Positions 33,177-44,418 are shown, numbered from the stretch's first letter. The stretch: 64,000 bases of DNA from Diphasiastrum complanatum (GCA_029204225.1 CM055092.1:44634309-44698308); one strand, 5' to 3'. The notes: generated from the letters alone by a model not told the origin. Numbers and translations: made by a program.

Positions 33177-36100
33177 GAACCGTCTTGGTCCTCTAAGACA
33201 AAGTCTGGAAAAATCTTGCGAAGGACGCTGCCTCTTTCCCAAGTGGCATTCTCAACAGGCTGATCATTCCACTTAACCAGATATTCTCAGTATAGAGTAT
33301 GACGAGTCTGCGTCTCTCTACTATCAAGAATCTCCTCTGGTTCATGTGGAGGTTGTTGAGGATCCAATGGGAGAACTAGAACACTGTCCCCTACCAGATT
33401 ATCTGATCTGGTTAAGGCTTTTCGTAACTGACTTACATGAAAAACTGGAAAAACCTTACTGCTGTGTGGGAGTTCTAGTTCATAGGTGACCTCGCCTAGT
33501 CTCCTACTGATGGTAAAGGGACCATGATACCTTGGAGACAACTTAGCACACACTCCTGATTTGAGGGTTTTAGAGTCAACTGGGACTCTCAAGTAGACTT
33601 TCTCACCAGTGGAGAACTGCACATCCCGTCTGTGTGGATCTGCATAATGCCTGGCTCGATCGTGGGATTGTCTAATGCTACGCTTAGCATGTTCTATCAT
33701 CTGGTTTAGGTATTCTAAAAAGTTTCTGGCTGCTTCAACTTTTTCTTGTTTAAACCCTACAGCTGTGGGTGAGCGTGGCTGAAAACCGTACATCAGCATA
33801 AATGGGCTGTATCCCGTAGCTGAATGTTTGGTACTGTTGTAAGCAAACTCTAATATCGAGAGATACTCCTCCCAATTAGTCTGCCTCTTGCTGACGTATG
33901 CACGAAGCATATCCTCCAGCACTTGATTTACCCTTTCTGTTTGACCGTCCGTCTGTGGATGGTCGGTGGTACTCATATTAAGTTTAGTATGGAGATGATG
34001 GAATACTGCCTTCCAAAAATTTCCAGTAAACTTACTGTCCCGGTCGCTGACTATGCCGGAAGGTAGACCGTACAATTTAAATAGCCCGTCTACAAACAAC
34101 CTCGCTAACTCTGGAGCTCTAACGGTTGTTTTGGTCGGAATAAAATGAGCCATTTTGGTCAGACGGTCAACTGTGACCCATATAGCGTCATTACCCTTTT
34201 GGGTTTTAGGCAGGCCTACTATAAAATCCATGGAGATACTCTCCCATTTACCAGCTGGTATTTCTAAGGGATGCAACAACCCTCCTGCCTTTAAACGCTC
34301 TGCTTTATTTACTTGACATTTCTGGCAACTGGTTACATACTGGTGGACGTCCTTTTTCATACTGGGCCAGAAAAATTGCCTACGAAGAAGCTCATAGGTC
34401 TTCTGTATGCCTGGGTGTCCCGCGCTAGGATTGTCATGACATTCATATAGGACCTGCTGCCTATAATCCTCTGAATTGGGGACACATACTCTATCTCTAT
34501 AGAGCAAGTACTCATCCTGAATGGAATACTGTTTCCATTTGAATTCTTGAGTCAACTGACCCTCAACCACTGGGGTTTGCTTGGGTAATACAGGCTCAGA
34601 ATCCTCAACGTCATCTGACGACGTATACTCGGACTCATTATCATCCTCAACAGAAGCTGCCGTATTCTTGGATGAACTGGCACCAGCCCCGGGAACTGGT
34701 TCTGGAGTCTGTAACTGTCTGTTCTGGACTGAGTTCCAGATAATAGAGAAGAATGCATCATGCTGGCATTTACCTCTCAAGGACTCGAGTAACTCATTAC
34801 GAATCTGAGTAAAACTCAGCTCGTTTATCATAGGCATTCTGCTAAGGGCATCTGCTACTGTATTGAATTTTCCACGCCTATATCTGATAGACATGTCAAA
34901 CTCTTGCATCAACTCTGCCCAACGAGCTTTCCGACCTCTAAGCTCAGGTTGATTGCAAAGGTATCTGAGACTCTCATGGTCTGTCAAGACCTCAAAGTTG
35001 GCACCATACAAATAATGCCTCCAAGTCTTAAGGGCATGGACTATAGAAAAGAGTTCCTTTTCATAGGCACTATACCTAGTCTGTGCTGGCTCGAGTTTTT
35101 TACTCTCGAACGCAACTGGTCGTCCACCCTGAGTTAGCACAGCACCTACTGCAAAGTCGCTAGCATCTGTTTCGACCACAAACGGCTGATTGGGGTCGAC
35201 GACCTTTAAAACTGGTGTTGTAGCTAAGGCTGTTTTGAGAGCATCAAAGCTCTCCTGTTGTGCGGACTCCCAAATGAACTCCTTTCCCTTCCCTTTAAGG
35301 AGATTTGTCATAGGGACTGCTATCTGAGCATATTCCTTGACAAATCGTCTGTAATATCCCGCCAGACCAAGAAAGATTTGAAGTTCCAAAATATTCTGAG
35401 GTCTCCGCCAACTGAGTATGGCTTTAACCTTATTTGGGTCCATCTTAATCCCATCTGAAGAGATAATGTGACCCAGATATGCTACTTCTTCAACGAAGAA
35501 TTCACACTTGGATTGTTTAGCATAAAGCTTATGCTTTCTGAACAGTCGAAACACCTTTCTGAGGTGTTTTAGATGCTCCTTCCTGGTTTTGCTGTAAACG
35601 AGGATGTCATCTAAAAATACGACTACAAATTTATCCAAGTATGGTCTGAGGACACTGTTCATCAAGGTCATAAAGGTAGCTGGAGCATTTGTGAGCCCAA
35701 ATGGCATCACCTTAAACTCATAATGACCGTGACGAGTCCTAAAAGCTGTTTTCGAGACATCTTCCGATTTTATACGGACTTGATGATATCCCGATCTGAG
35801 GTCTATTTTGCTGAAAAACTTAGCCCCGTCGAGTTGATCAAACAACTCGTCTGCCCGAGGCATAGGGTATTTATTCTTAATTGTGACTTTATTGAGGGCT
35901 CTGTAATCTACGCAAAGACGCATAGACCCCTCCTTCTTTTTCACCAATAGGACTGGTGAGGCCCATGGTGAACTACTGGTCTGAATTTGGCCTTTCCCAA
36001 GATAGTCTATTAACTGCCTAGTTATTTCTTCATCCTCTGTTCGGCTGACCCGATACGGAGGTTTAGAAACAGGTGCTGTACCTGGTACTAGGTTTATTAC

Positions 36101-36961
36101 ATGATCTACCTCTCTGCTAGGTGGTAAACCATGTGGCAAATCTTCAGGAAAAACATCTTTAAATTTAGACAATAAAGTTTCTAATTTACTGATTTTCTGC
36201 TGAATAGAACTGGAAATAGAAACTTCAGGAATAAACTGAAAGTCACATAAGAATACCTGATGGTCTTCGTCTCCGATTAGCTGACAGAGCTCTGAACTGC
36301 AGACCATAGGGCTGTTGGGAACATCATGCTCCCCATGCAACTGGATCTCTCGGCCTTTATACTGAAAGCTGAGGGTGTTCTCCTGATAGTTTCTGTGGAG
36401 GGAAGGTCCTAAACTGTAGAGCCAATCTCTCCCGAGAACAATGTCTGTTCGATCCAGGTGCATTATCTGAAAGTTTATTTGATCTTGGTACCCCTGAATA
36501 CCAAGATTTAACTTACTTACCATAGTTTCCCATATTTTTTTATCTTCACCCTTAGCTAATGAAACTATGTACCTATGCTGACTAGGTACTTCTGGTAGTT
36601 TAAGCTTTTTAACCAGGGTGTGGTTGATGAAATTATGGGTTGCCCCATCATCAACCATGACTCTTACTGACTGGTTACCAACTTTCCCATGCATACGTAC
36701 TAGGTCATGCGGCCCAAAGCTGAAGGGTCTCGCTAGCATTGCAGAGGTCAGCTGGCAACAGTGTTCATGATCTTCATGATACACTTTGATCTCGGAAGCT
36801 GCCGAGTCACTGGGGAAACATACAGTCTGAACAAGATGAACTTGTTTTTTTATCTTTCTTATCTTTTTTAGTGAAAGGCCCCTTGGGACACTGTCTGACT
36901 GTGTGTCCCTTGCCCATACACACAAAGCACAAACGTTCTTGTTTGGCTTTCTCAAAATCAT
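33173..36961 (-). CDS. pol: Ty3/gypsy pol polyprotein, with in-frame TGA before the chromodomain
   Basis: A 1,224-residue open frame runs from 36961 to a TGA at 33287-33289. Protease has [11 protein letters not shown] near residue 104 (usual DSGA, here DDGA). RT has the RSGYHQVRI block and catalytic FLDD near residue 450; RNase H has [13 protein letters not shown] near 598. Integrase has the zinc-binding H/H/C/C region ([17 protein letters not shown]), then the catalytic D, D and E ([30 protein letters not shown]) and a C-terminal GPF..R block. Past the TGA the same frame continues 37 codons with [16 protein letters not shown], a chromodomain, to TAA at 33173. The TGA therefore cuts off the targeting domain unless it is read through. 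Pol overlaps gag by 155 bp in a +1-shifted frame, so it depends on frameshifting or internal initiation. Confidence 0.93.
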
Positions 36962-37961
36962 CTGGTTTTAAGGGCTGTATGAGTGAAGGGCGTTTCTGAG
37001 GAGCTTCACCTTTAAATTTATCTTCTTTCTTTCTTTTTAAAAATTTCTTTTTAAATTGAAAGTCTTTCTGAGGAAGCTGCTCAGAAAGTGGTTGCTGTCT
37101 CGCTCTCTTTCTACCCACTGAATCATCATAGATTTGAGCATATCTGAGAGCTTGCTCAAGGGTAGTAGGCGAGTTTCTCTGGACCTCTACTTTATATTCA
37201 TCTTTGAGGCCACGGACAAATCCTCTGATTTTTTGATAGTCATCCATATTTTTAATCTTTAAAATTGCCTCTCGATACTGCGAGATATATTGGATGAGGG
37301 ACTTGTCCATTACTGTTCTTTCCCAGGCTTCCCAGGCTCTATCAAGTTCATTCTCTGGTAGAAATTCTCTTAGGAAAGCTTCTTCAAAAGCTTTCCATGA
37401 TCGGGGAGTCTGCCCAGTCTCCTGGAGATTTAACCACCACTTATAGGCCATAGGCCCTAAAGAAAGACTGGCCTCAATTGCTTGCAAATGGTCAGGGGTC
37501 TGTTTAAGAGCATGAATGTTCTTCCATTTGATGAGGAAAGTTTGTAGAATATCTGCATTTCTATCCTTCTCTTCCCCATTAAAAGTAGGAGGCTTTAAAT
37601 CTTTAAAAACACTGGGGTGAGACCGTAAAGTCTCACCCGAAACTGATGGAAGTGGAGAAGGGGATAACTGAGAAGTGGAGGGAAGGCTTCCTTTCGCGGA
37701 ACTCAAAATCAAGTTTTTGAGTTCAGCGAACGAGTCGTCCACACTGGACTTGAAATTGGCTAATGCCAGTTTCAGTTCATCCACCTCTGTTACCAATTGG
37801 AGGAACTGCTCCTTGGTAACCAGTTCGTCGAGTTCTTCGGCGAACTGTTCCTGTTCTTCTACTTCCATAGGTTCCTTCCCTTTTCTGTAAGCCAAGGCTT
37901 CTGTTTCAAGTTCGTCGAAGCCTCTCTCCTGGGGTTGATCAGGTCCCTGAGGAGTGGTCAT
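36807..37961 (-). CDS. gag: Ty3/gypsy Gag protein
   Basis: 384 residues from ATG 37961, about 790 nt after the primer site. An acidic, probably coiled-coil N-terminal part ([19 protein letters not shown] to FAELKNLI) precedes the retrotransposon gag domain ([34 protein letters not shown]), a basic linker, and one CCHC zinc knuckle [14 protein letters not shown] near residue 343. Gag forms the virus-like particle and packages the element RNA. The frame is intact. The end overlaps pol, as in elements that express pol by frameshift. Confidence 0.94.
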   Translation of the reverse strand: MTTPQGPDQPQERGFDELETEALAYRKGKEPMEVEEQEQFAEELDELVTKEQFLQLVTEVDELKLALANFKSSVDDSFAELKNLILSSAKGSLPSTSQLSPSPLPSVSGETLRSHPSVFKDLKPPTFNGEEKDRNADILQTFLIKWKNIHALKQTPDHLQAIEASLSLGPMAYKWWLNLQETGQTPRSWKAFEEAFLREFLPENELDRAWEAWERTVMDKSLIQYISQYREAILKIKNMDDYQKIRGFVRGLKDEYKVEVQRNSPTTLEQALRYAQIYDDSVGRKRARQQPLSEQLPQKDFQFKKKFLKRKKEDKFKGEAPQKRPSLIQPLKPDDFEKAKQERLCFVCMGKGHTVRQCPKGPFTKKDKKDKKTSSSCSDCMFPQ

Positions 37962-38750
37962 CTTCGAAACTGAAAGAGAGCTACCTTAACTTCTGAAGGA
38001 AAAAAGTCTAAAAGACTAATTTACAACTGTACAAGGGAAAGGAAAGATGACTTAGCTGTTTCTGAGGACTGTACTTCCAAAGAAAGAATGAAGAGGAACC
38101 CTTTCAGCTCTTTTCCCCAAGATTTCAGACCTGCTGTTCCGAAAAATGCCAGTTTGAGGCTTCAAAACGGTACTAAATTTCCCGGTTTTTTGAGGATAGT
38201 AGCTCGCTGGTCTGATTGCAATCCAACTTGTCCACAAAAAGGCAAATCTGAAGTCCAAAAACCCTTCTGAGTTCTGAAATTTCAGAAGTCTCCTACTCGC
38301 TGATCTGGTAGGAATCCTCTTGCTCCAAATCTCTGACGTTGGGGCCCAAAAACTTGTTGAAAAACCAGATTTTCAGAAGCACTAGCAGCGCTGGCCCTGC
38401 TCCTCTTTTTTGGCTTCCAACTCGCTGAGAACCAGTGACTTTTTCCCTGGAAATCGGATGTAGGACTCTGACTGTACAGCGATGGAGGTGCTGGCTTCTT
38501 CCTACTCTAATTTCGCTGGGAAAACTATAGAGAATCCTCTGAACTTAGTGAGAAACAGCTGTTTTTTCAGCGAGTTACCTACACTTGGAATCTAACTCCT
38601 TGCTACTGTGATTTCTCAGTGGAAATCAGAAGTTTGAAGGCTGCTCCTACAGCGATCCTCCTCCTCTATTCCTCTCTGAGAATCTGAGAAACACTTCCTA
38701 TCTTCTGATAGCTTTCTCTACTGCTGTCCTAAACTCCCTAGGATGGAGAT

Positions 38751-38763
38751 GGCTCTGATACCA
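38751..38763 (-). other. Primer-binding site of the gypsy element, initiator tRNA-Met
   Basis: Minus strand TGGTATCAGAGCC, one base from the 5' LTR end. Confidence 0.93.
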
Positions 38764-38764
38764 G

Positions 38765-39122
38765 TGTAATAGATCCTAACACCACAGTAGGGCAAACACT
38801 AACTGATCCACCCAACCTTGCCTACTCCCTGATATAGAGTAAGCCCCTCCTAGCCCAGTGTGAGGACTGGTAGCATGCAACTGCCAAGTGTCGGCCACGT
38901 GGCACTGACGTGGCCGACTGCACGTCGGGACCCAACTGGGGGCCCTATCCTGCTGACAGGGTCCCTAGGCTGTGTTAGGCCCGCCATGGCTATGGACCGT
39001 GCTGGGGCACACTACTCACACTGTCTTGCCCTGTTGGTCATGTACGCTGGACACGACCCTGACTGTGGTATCTGACCTATCTGTGTTCTCTAGGGTTCGG
39101 CACTGGTTACGAGCTCGTAACA
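38765..39122 (-). repeat. 5' LTR of the gypsy element
   Basis: 358 bp, TG...CA termini, two substitutions from the 3' LTR. The leader between it and gag (37962-38750) is rich in short frames but has no conserved protein. Confidence 0.95.
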
Positions 39123-39785
39123 TTCTCAACCCAATTCGTATACTTAACGAATTTTTCAAAAGCTTCAAATTTTGTGTGGATAAAGTATACTATAGTGAAC
39201 TTGTTGAAGTCACCAATAAACGTAATGAAGTACTTTGCATTACCCAACAACAATACTCTGAATGGTCCACAAATATCTGAATGCACGATTTCAAGTACCT
39301 TATTGCTTTATAAACATCCTTACTGAAAGGTGTTCTAGTCATCTTGCCTTTAAGACAGTATTTGCATGTAGATCGAATATCTCTTCTTTTGATTTCGACT
39401 CCTTGAATTCTCTGCCTTTTGTTGGTTTGGTACAAGGCTTCCATGTTCATGTGACATAGCCTCTTGTGCCACAACATATTTGTTGATTCCTGAGTTTGAT
39501 TGACTTATTCGATTCTGGTTCGAATGTTCAAGTGATATATTTTCCTTCTCTGTTGCATTTAGCAACCAGGTTATCAGTATCTTCCTTGAACAACTTACAA
39601 GAGTTCTTTGTGAAGGTTACTGACATGCCTGTATCGACTATCTTAGCTACGGATAGAAGATCTTTATCAAGAGTAGGAACATAGAGAACTTCCTCCAGTT
39701 TCTTCGTGTCCAGCCATAGTACACCAATTCCATCAACTACGTATTTAGAACCGTCTTTTGGCATGTGTGACTCCCACAACATGGC
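39123..39785 (-). pseudogene. Ty1/copia protease to integrase, 5' half of split element
   Basis: Minus strand order: end of protease (HMPKDGSKYVVDGIGVLWLD, EEVLYVPTLDKDLLSVAKIV), a frameshift, the GAG-pre-integrase domain LWHKRLCHMNMEALYQ with CKYCLKGKM, and the beginning of integrase, which runs into the gypsy LTR at 39122. The catalytic protease motif is not preserved upstream; there the sequence is replaced by the segment shared with 27133-27196. Confidence 0.87.
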
Positions 39786-39969
39786 CTCAAAGTCATTTAC
39801 AAGTGGTAATTGTGCAAACTAGCTTGTGTAAATTTAACACTTCCTGATGAGAATTGCTTAAGTCAGAATTGCAAATTTCATTGGTATAATTTTAATAAGA
39901 AAGTGTCTTGGTAATATACGTTTGTAAAGTTACATTTATTATTAATGATAATATACCCGAAATGAAATT

Positions 39970-40002
39970 AAACTGAATTTTTTTTTAAAAAAAATTCAGT
40001 TT
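39970..40002. repeat. Perfect 16-bp-arm palindrome
   Basis: AAACTGAATTTTTTTT, one extra T, then AAAAAAAATTCAGTTT. It lies directly upstream of the gag-like frame at 40006 and could extrude a hairpin. Confidence 0.9.
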
Positions 40003-40005
40003 TAC

Positions 40006-40764
40006 TTGCACAAAGATGATGTTCTAGTGACAAGGGATACAGAAATCCGTCCGGCATCACCAGGAAGTGATGACACGGAAATCCAACCGACATCACTAGA
40101 TAGTGATGAGGCACTCAACTCTAATAAATTATTGCACACTTTGGGCAAAGCGGTACTGGAAATTCACCAAAGTAATAAGCAACGCGATAACCAAATCCAG
40201 AACCTTTTTAACAAATTACAAGCTATCACCTCAACTAACTTGGGCTACCAACCAGAAGTATTTTTCAGCAATAAAAAATTCAAGCGCTTGGAAGTTGTTG
40301 AGAACTAGGTTAATCATTGGTCAAGCTATTTTAGCTTGCACAACGTCCCAGAGGATAAGCGGATATCCTCAATTCTATTGTTTCTAGAAGGCAAGGCCTC
40401 CTCATGGTGGATGAAACTTTCCACAAAACTGGTGACTTGGGTTGGATTCCTAGCGGAATTCCATAAAGCTTTCGTCACGATAGATGATTCTGAGTTATAT
40501 GTCCATTTTATAGACTACAAAATGGGCAACCGATAATTGGACACTTATGTCCAAGAGTTCTTGGATTCTTTGGCCAAGGTGCCATTGTTTGATAGGAAGT
40601 TGGCGCAGTGGCAGTTCATCTTTGGACTGCCAACTAATTATCAAAATAACTGTAAACGGACTATCTATGTGGCCAAGGCCTATGATAGCACCGTTGTTGT
40701 ACAAGATTTCAGTGTATTAGCATTAGCTTCAACACGAGTTAGAGAGAGAAAGCTAGAGAGATAA
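40006..40764 (+). pseudogene. Gypsy-type gag with two in-frame stops
   Basis: One reading frame runs through the whole segment, interrupted only by TAG at 40306-40308 and TAA at 40534-40536. It encodes a retrotransposon gag core: YFSLHNVPEDKRISS, LFLEGKASSWWMKLSTKL, WVGFLAEFHKAFV, DTYVQEFLDSLAKVPLFD, AQWQFIFGLPTNYQ. An acidic Ser/Asp-rich N-terminus precedes a helical region (LHTLGKAVLEIHQSNKQRDN). No zinc knuckle or pol follows. The absence of frameshifts suggests either recent decay or some past constraint on the frame. Confidence 0.75.
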
Positions 40765-41869
40765 CAAGCAAATAGTTTAGATCCAAAATGCCATGAGGTA
40801 GCTACAAAACTTTGGTTCTTCATCATTGATTGTGAGGATAGCTACACATATTTATGGAGTTTGAGGTAATGACAACTAAAGTGACATCTAGAGTCTATGT
40901 GACATTTGTCACTTGCCATGCATGAAATTCTACCAACTTTTTACAAGTGTACTAGTTCTAACTAACAAAGTACAAATCATCATGCATGTGTCCATTACAC
41001 TTTGTGCATGCCTTGCATGTCACTATGGGTCACTTACAATTAATGCATGTGAATTGGCACGAGTTTCTACAAGCATGAATTTGCCAATTCTATGTCTACA
41101 AACTATATGCACGTTGTATTCTTCAATCCAGACATTCATAGCCATGTAGCTCGAGTTCTATGTAGGCCAAACTTGGCATTTTGCATTTACGAGCTACATA
41201 CTTGCCTGGTACAACATTTGTAGCAAGCCAAGAAATCAATATGGATTTGTTTTTCCAATTTTAACAAGTTGTGCCAAGAAATCTCTCATTTGTTTGTTTG
41301 GGGTACTGCAAATCACACTAGATAGTGTCTAGTACTGCCATTTGGAGTTTTGAGACTTCATACTTTTCAGATTACTTTTTTTTGTTTGTTTGAACGATCA
41401 CTCACTTTGAAATCTTTGCAAAGAGGAGGCAGCATAGCTGCCGCGCCGAAGTGAAAAATCTAGAATATTCCCTCTGAAAATTCTTATATTCTCTCTACTT
41501 TTCATTCTGATCCATACTGATATCAAATCAACACACTCGAGCTAAAGAAAATCCTAACGGTCGTACAACCAGCGTGCCGAACCGGTATCGTATTTCCGTA
41601 CCAATATCGGATCAACGCGCGTGATCCCAAGAAGATCCTGAGTGATAGTACACTCGTGCACTGAACCGATATCAGGTGTACAATGCATATGGTCCTTGAT
41701 GATCCTAGGGTAAGATGTCCTAGATATCCATGATAATATATCTTGATTCTCCTTCAGTACTTGTCCAAAGAATAAAATTAACCTAGTTAAATATGAATTA
41801 CCAACTTAGATAAGGAATAAAACTTAGTTAAATCTGAATTACCAACTTAGATAAGGAATATGAATTACC
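40765..41869. other. No gene recognised
   Basis: Only short frames without conserved motifs. The sequence around 41430-41700 is somewhat more GC-rich (GCCGCGCCG, CAACGCGCG) but gives no identifiable product. Confidence 0.4.
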
Positions 41870-42840
41870 TGAAAAGCTGCCAACCACCATATATCATTTT
41901 CGGACTGGACACTAAATCTAAAGTCTCCTTGGTCCACTATTTGTGATAGTGCACCATTCATGATTGTTATACTAACTCTCTCCATCTTCTGCCCTTCACA
42001 ATCTCTGACTCATCTAACTTAAGTACTATGATTATTTTACCATTCACCTGTTCTAAGGTTATATCATAAAATGTGACCATGTATGTTAACAAGTGATTTA
42101 GATCAACAAAGAAGTTGTTTGATGAACTATATGATATGGATCTTCCATCCATTTCATACACTTCCTTAATATGAAATGGGGTACCAATGATTTTATGCAT
42201 ACTTATGTTCAATGTATTCCTCTCCGTTTTCAAGTGATATGACCTAGGGATAGGGAATTTTCTAATTCAAACTTGCTTAAAAGCATCTCTAATAAGTTGA
42301 AATATTGTTGAATATGTTTCTCTGCTAATACCAGCAAAATCATGGGCACCCTGAACTATAGTCTTATTTAAAATTTTTTAAATGTCCAGCATCAAAGACT
42401 CAGCAATTTCGGACTTTACATTGGAACTCCTATTGTTCATCATGATACACTCAGTGGATTTGCCTGTCAATATTGAGCCCAATTGTTGATTTCACACGTG
42501 TGGATTGTCCACAACATGTACTTGTGATCTCCTAAGGTGTGTAGATGCACCAAGATCACAAGTACATGTTGTGGATAATCCACACATGTGAAATCAACAT
42601 TGGAACTCCTATTGTTCATCATGATACACTCAATGGAATTGCCTGTCAATCTGGAGCCCAATGACATTCCAATTGATGCATTGTCCTTTATATTTTGATG
42701 AGCTACTAATGCAAATATGCAAAAAAACCAGATAGTGAGCATAACAGCATAGTAGCTGAAATAAAGCCATATGTCATTAATCAAGCTACAAAAAATCAGA
42801 GTATGCTTACTTGAATGCTTAAATTATCCTATTTCGATAA
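41870..42840 (-). pseudogene. Unrecognised protein-like sequence, interrupted
   Basis: On the minus strand, 42467-42784 starts MINDIW and has a hydrophobic stretch VMLTIWFFCIFALVA like a signal peptide, then MSLGSRLTGNS and ECIMMNNRSSNV. After the hairpin insertion and a duplicated stretch, shifted frames give GAHDFAGISRETYSTIFQLI and, at 41967-42233, TPFHIKEVYEMDGRSISYSS and EQVNGKIIIVLKLDES, then VDQGDFRFSVQSENDIWW near 41880-41950. The pieces could be exons of one gene broken by insertion. I do not recognise the family. Confidence 0.35.
42418..42663. repeat. 66-bp direct repeats flanking a 46-bp-arm hairpin
   Basis: Direct copies at 42418-42484 and 42597-42663 share GGAACTCCTATTGTTCATCA and GATACACTCA.TGGA with few differences. 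Between them, 42485-42530 and 42553-42598 are inverted copies matching at 44 of 46 positions around a 22-nt loop. The arms contain TTTCACACGTGTGG and ACAACATGTACTTGTGA. It looks like a foldback insertion with a long flanking duplication. Confidence 0.9.
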
Positions 42841-43557
42841 CCTCCTTTTGAAAGGGTCTGAATATCCTTGCAACTTTGCCGCTTTCGCTTCTTACTCCTA
42901 GCCTCTTCTTTCTTAGCCTCTTCCACACCCTTCCGTAATTGCAAGTTTTCCATATGAATAGATTGTAAGATTGATCGCATTTGATCTAGTTCTGATTTGA
43001 TATCGAACCTTGTCTTTTGTCACGATTCATTAGTTCTTTTAAGTTATTTATTTTCTTCTAAAGTCTTTTGGACTTGACAATCTCTTTTTTGATAAAAAGA
43101 GGATATGCGTATCAACCCACATTCTAAAAAGTGAATTTTTTTCATGAAAAATTGATTTTCATAGTTTTGCAATCTCTCACAATATCCTAGTAATCCAGTA
43201 TGCCCATTGCATATCCATGTTACTAGATTAGTTATTGAAGAGAATGTGGGATGCGTCAATGTGCTAGGATCTTGAGGATACAATGTTCCGTCAATCCACA
43301 AATCCAAGTCCTTCTTTCCTTCTGCCCTATAACGGGAACGATCATCAACATATATTAGAACTCCTTTGCCTCCTCGTCTCCGTATAGGTGCCAAATCATT
43401 AGGGATTTCCAAATGTAAATAATATAATGTCGCCATCAGATAAAACAAGACAAAACAAAACAGTACAAAACAAAATAATACAAGACAAATCAAAGTACTT
43501 ATTGTTGTGGGTATTTCCTGCACAATAATGAACAAGTGGGTCCCACCACTTAAAATA
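42841..43557 (-). CDS. Unrecognised ORF with possible coiled coil
   Basis: The minus-strand frame 43044-43568 includes MATLYYLHLEIPNDLAPIRR, GGKGVLIYVDDRSRYR, KKDLDLWIDGTLYPQDPSTL and SITNLVTWICNGHTGLLGYC. Downstream, in frames broken by stops, are DIKSELDQMRSILQSIHMEN and LRKGVEEAKKEEARSKKRKR, which would form a basic coiled coil. The N-terminal residues before MATL look like intron or low-complexity sequence (TTTTGTCTTGT repeats). The coherent middle suggests a genuine exon, perhaps of the same locus as 41870-42840. No family was recognised, and the gypsy LTR at 43559 cuts its upstream side. Confidence 0.35.
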
Positions 43558-43558
43558 C

Positions 43559-43978
43559 TGTTGGCCAAGCCTTACCTAGTGGGCCTCGCCACAGTACATT
43601 GTAAGTAGGGTAATAAGTGTGAGGGCATTGGCATCCTGTGTGTTTAAGCCCAACCAATGAGCACAAGTAGCAAGTTGTAATTCCTAGGAATAAGAGACTA
43701 GGAGCTTAAAACTCTAAAATGACATTAGAGGCCCTAAGTCAAGTTGCAAATAAAAAAGCTAAAAGGGCCCAACTGAAAACTCACATGAATCATGTGAGTG
43801 CCCTCATGCTTTCTTAGCACCAATAGATTTAAGTTGTGTTTATTTTAAAGGCTTGGATTAGAATCCTTGCCCCAATGAAGTGGCCAATGAGAGTGAAGGA
43901 GGCTCACCTCTAAAGTCTATAAGACAGAGCCATTTCCTTTGTATTGTATCATCTTTCATTCTCTTCTTAATAAAACTC

Positions 43979-44072
<94 letters not shown>

Positions 44073-44221
44073 AGTAGCGACGGAATAGTTTGGGGAAGGT
44101 GCTCCGGCCTTCCAAGCCTCTCGCTACTTGGAACTTTTCTCTCTCTCTTTTTGCTATGCAGGTGAAGACGAGGTTGCCGCTCCCAGCGACGAACCTCTAT
44201 ACATCAATTAACGACACAACA
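43559..44221 (+). repeat. Gypsy-type 5' LTR carrying a (CT)n run
   Basis: 663 bp from TGTTGGCCAAGCC to CGACACAACA, with TGTTG/CAACA termini, a TATAAG box near 43918, and a (CT)n microsatellite of about 84 bp at 43987-44070 inside the transcribed part. The right end is fixed by the primer-like site at 44223. A truncated relative is at 29163-29345. Confidence 0.75.
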
Positions 44222-44222
44222 G

Positions 44223-44240
44223 TGGTGTCGTTGCCGGGGA
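44223..44240 (+). other. Degenerate tRNA-Asp primer-binding site
   Basis: TGGTGTCGTTGCCGGGGA differs from the plant tRNA-Asp-type site TGGCGCCGTTGCCGGGGA at two positions, both C to T. Such sites are typical of the Tat/Athila gypsy group. No gag or pol follows; the next 770 bp are microsatellite, poly-T and a tandem duplication. Confidence 0.7.
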
Positions 44241-44273
44241 GTGCCACACACTCACTTTGTCACATAGCTTCCT

Positions 44274-44418
<145 letters not shown>

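Larger units (their letters stand above)
32804..39122 (-). mobile_element. Complete chromodomain Ty3/gypsy retrotransposon
   Basis: A 6,319-bp minus-strand element with two 358-bp LTRs that differ at only two positions, a tRNA-Met primer site, polypurine tract, gag and pol, and a perfect target duplication TTCTC at 32799-32803 and 39123-39127. Domain order is gag, protease, RT, RNase H, integrase, chromodomain. It inserted into the integrase coding region of a resident copia element. Near-identical LTRs indicate a recent insertion. One TGA codon before the chromodomain is the only clear lesion seen, so the copy is close to intact. Confidence 0.96.

Noticed and set aside
42467-42784. Possible lectin receptor-kinase ectodomain start (NASIGMSLGSRL)
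   Set aside because: Only a short SLGS-like resemblance; residues that should follow in that family are absent.
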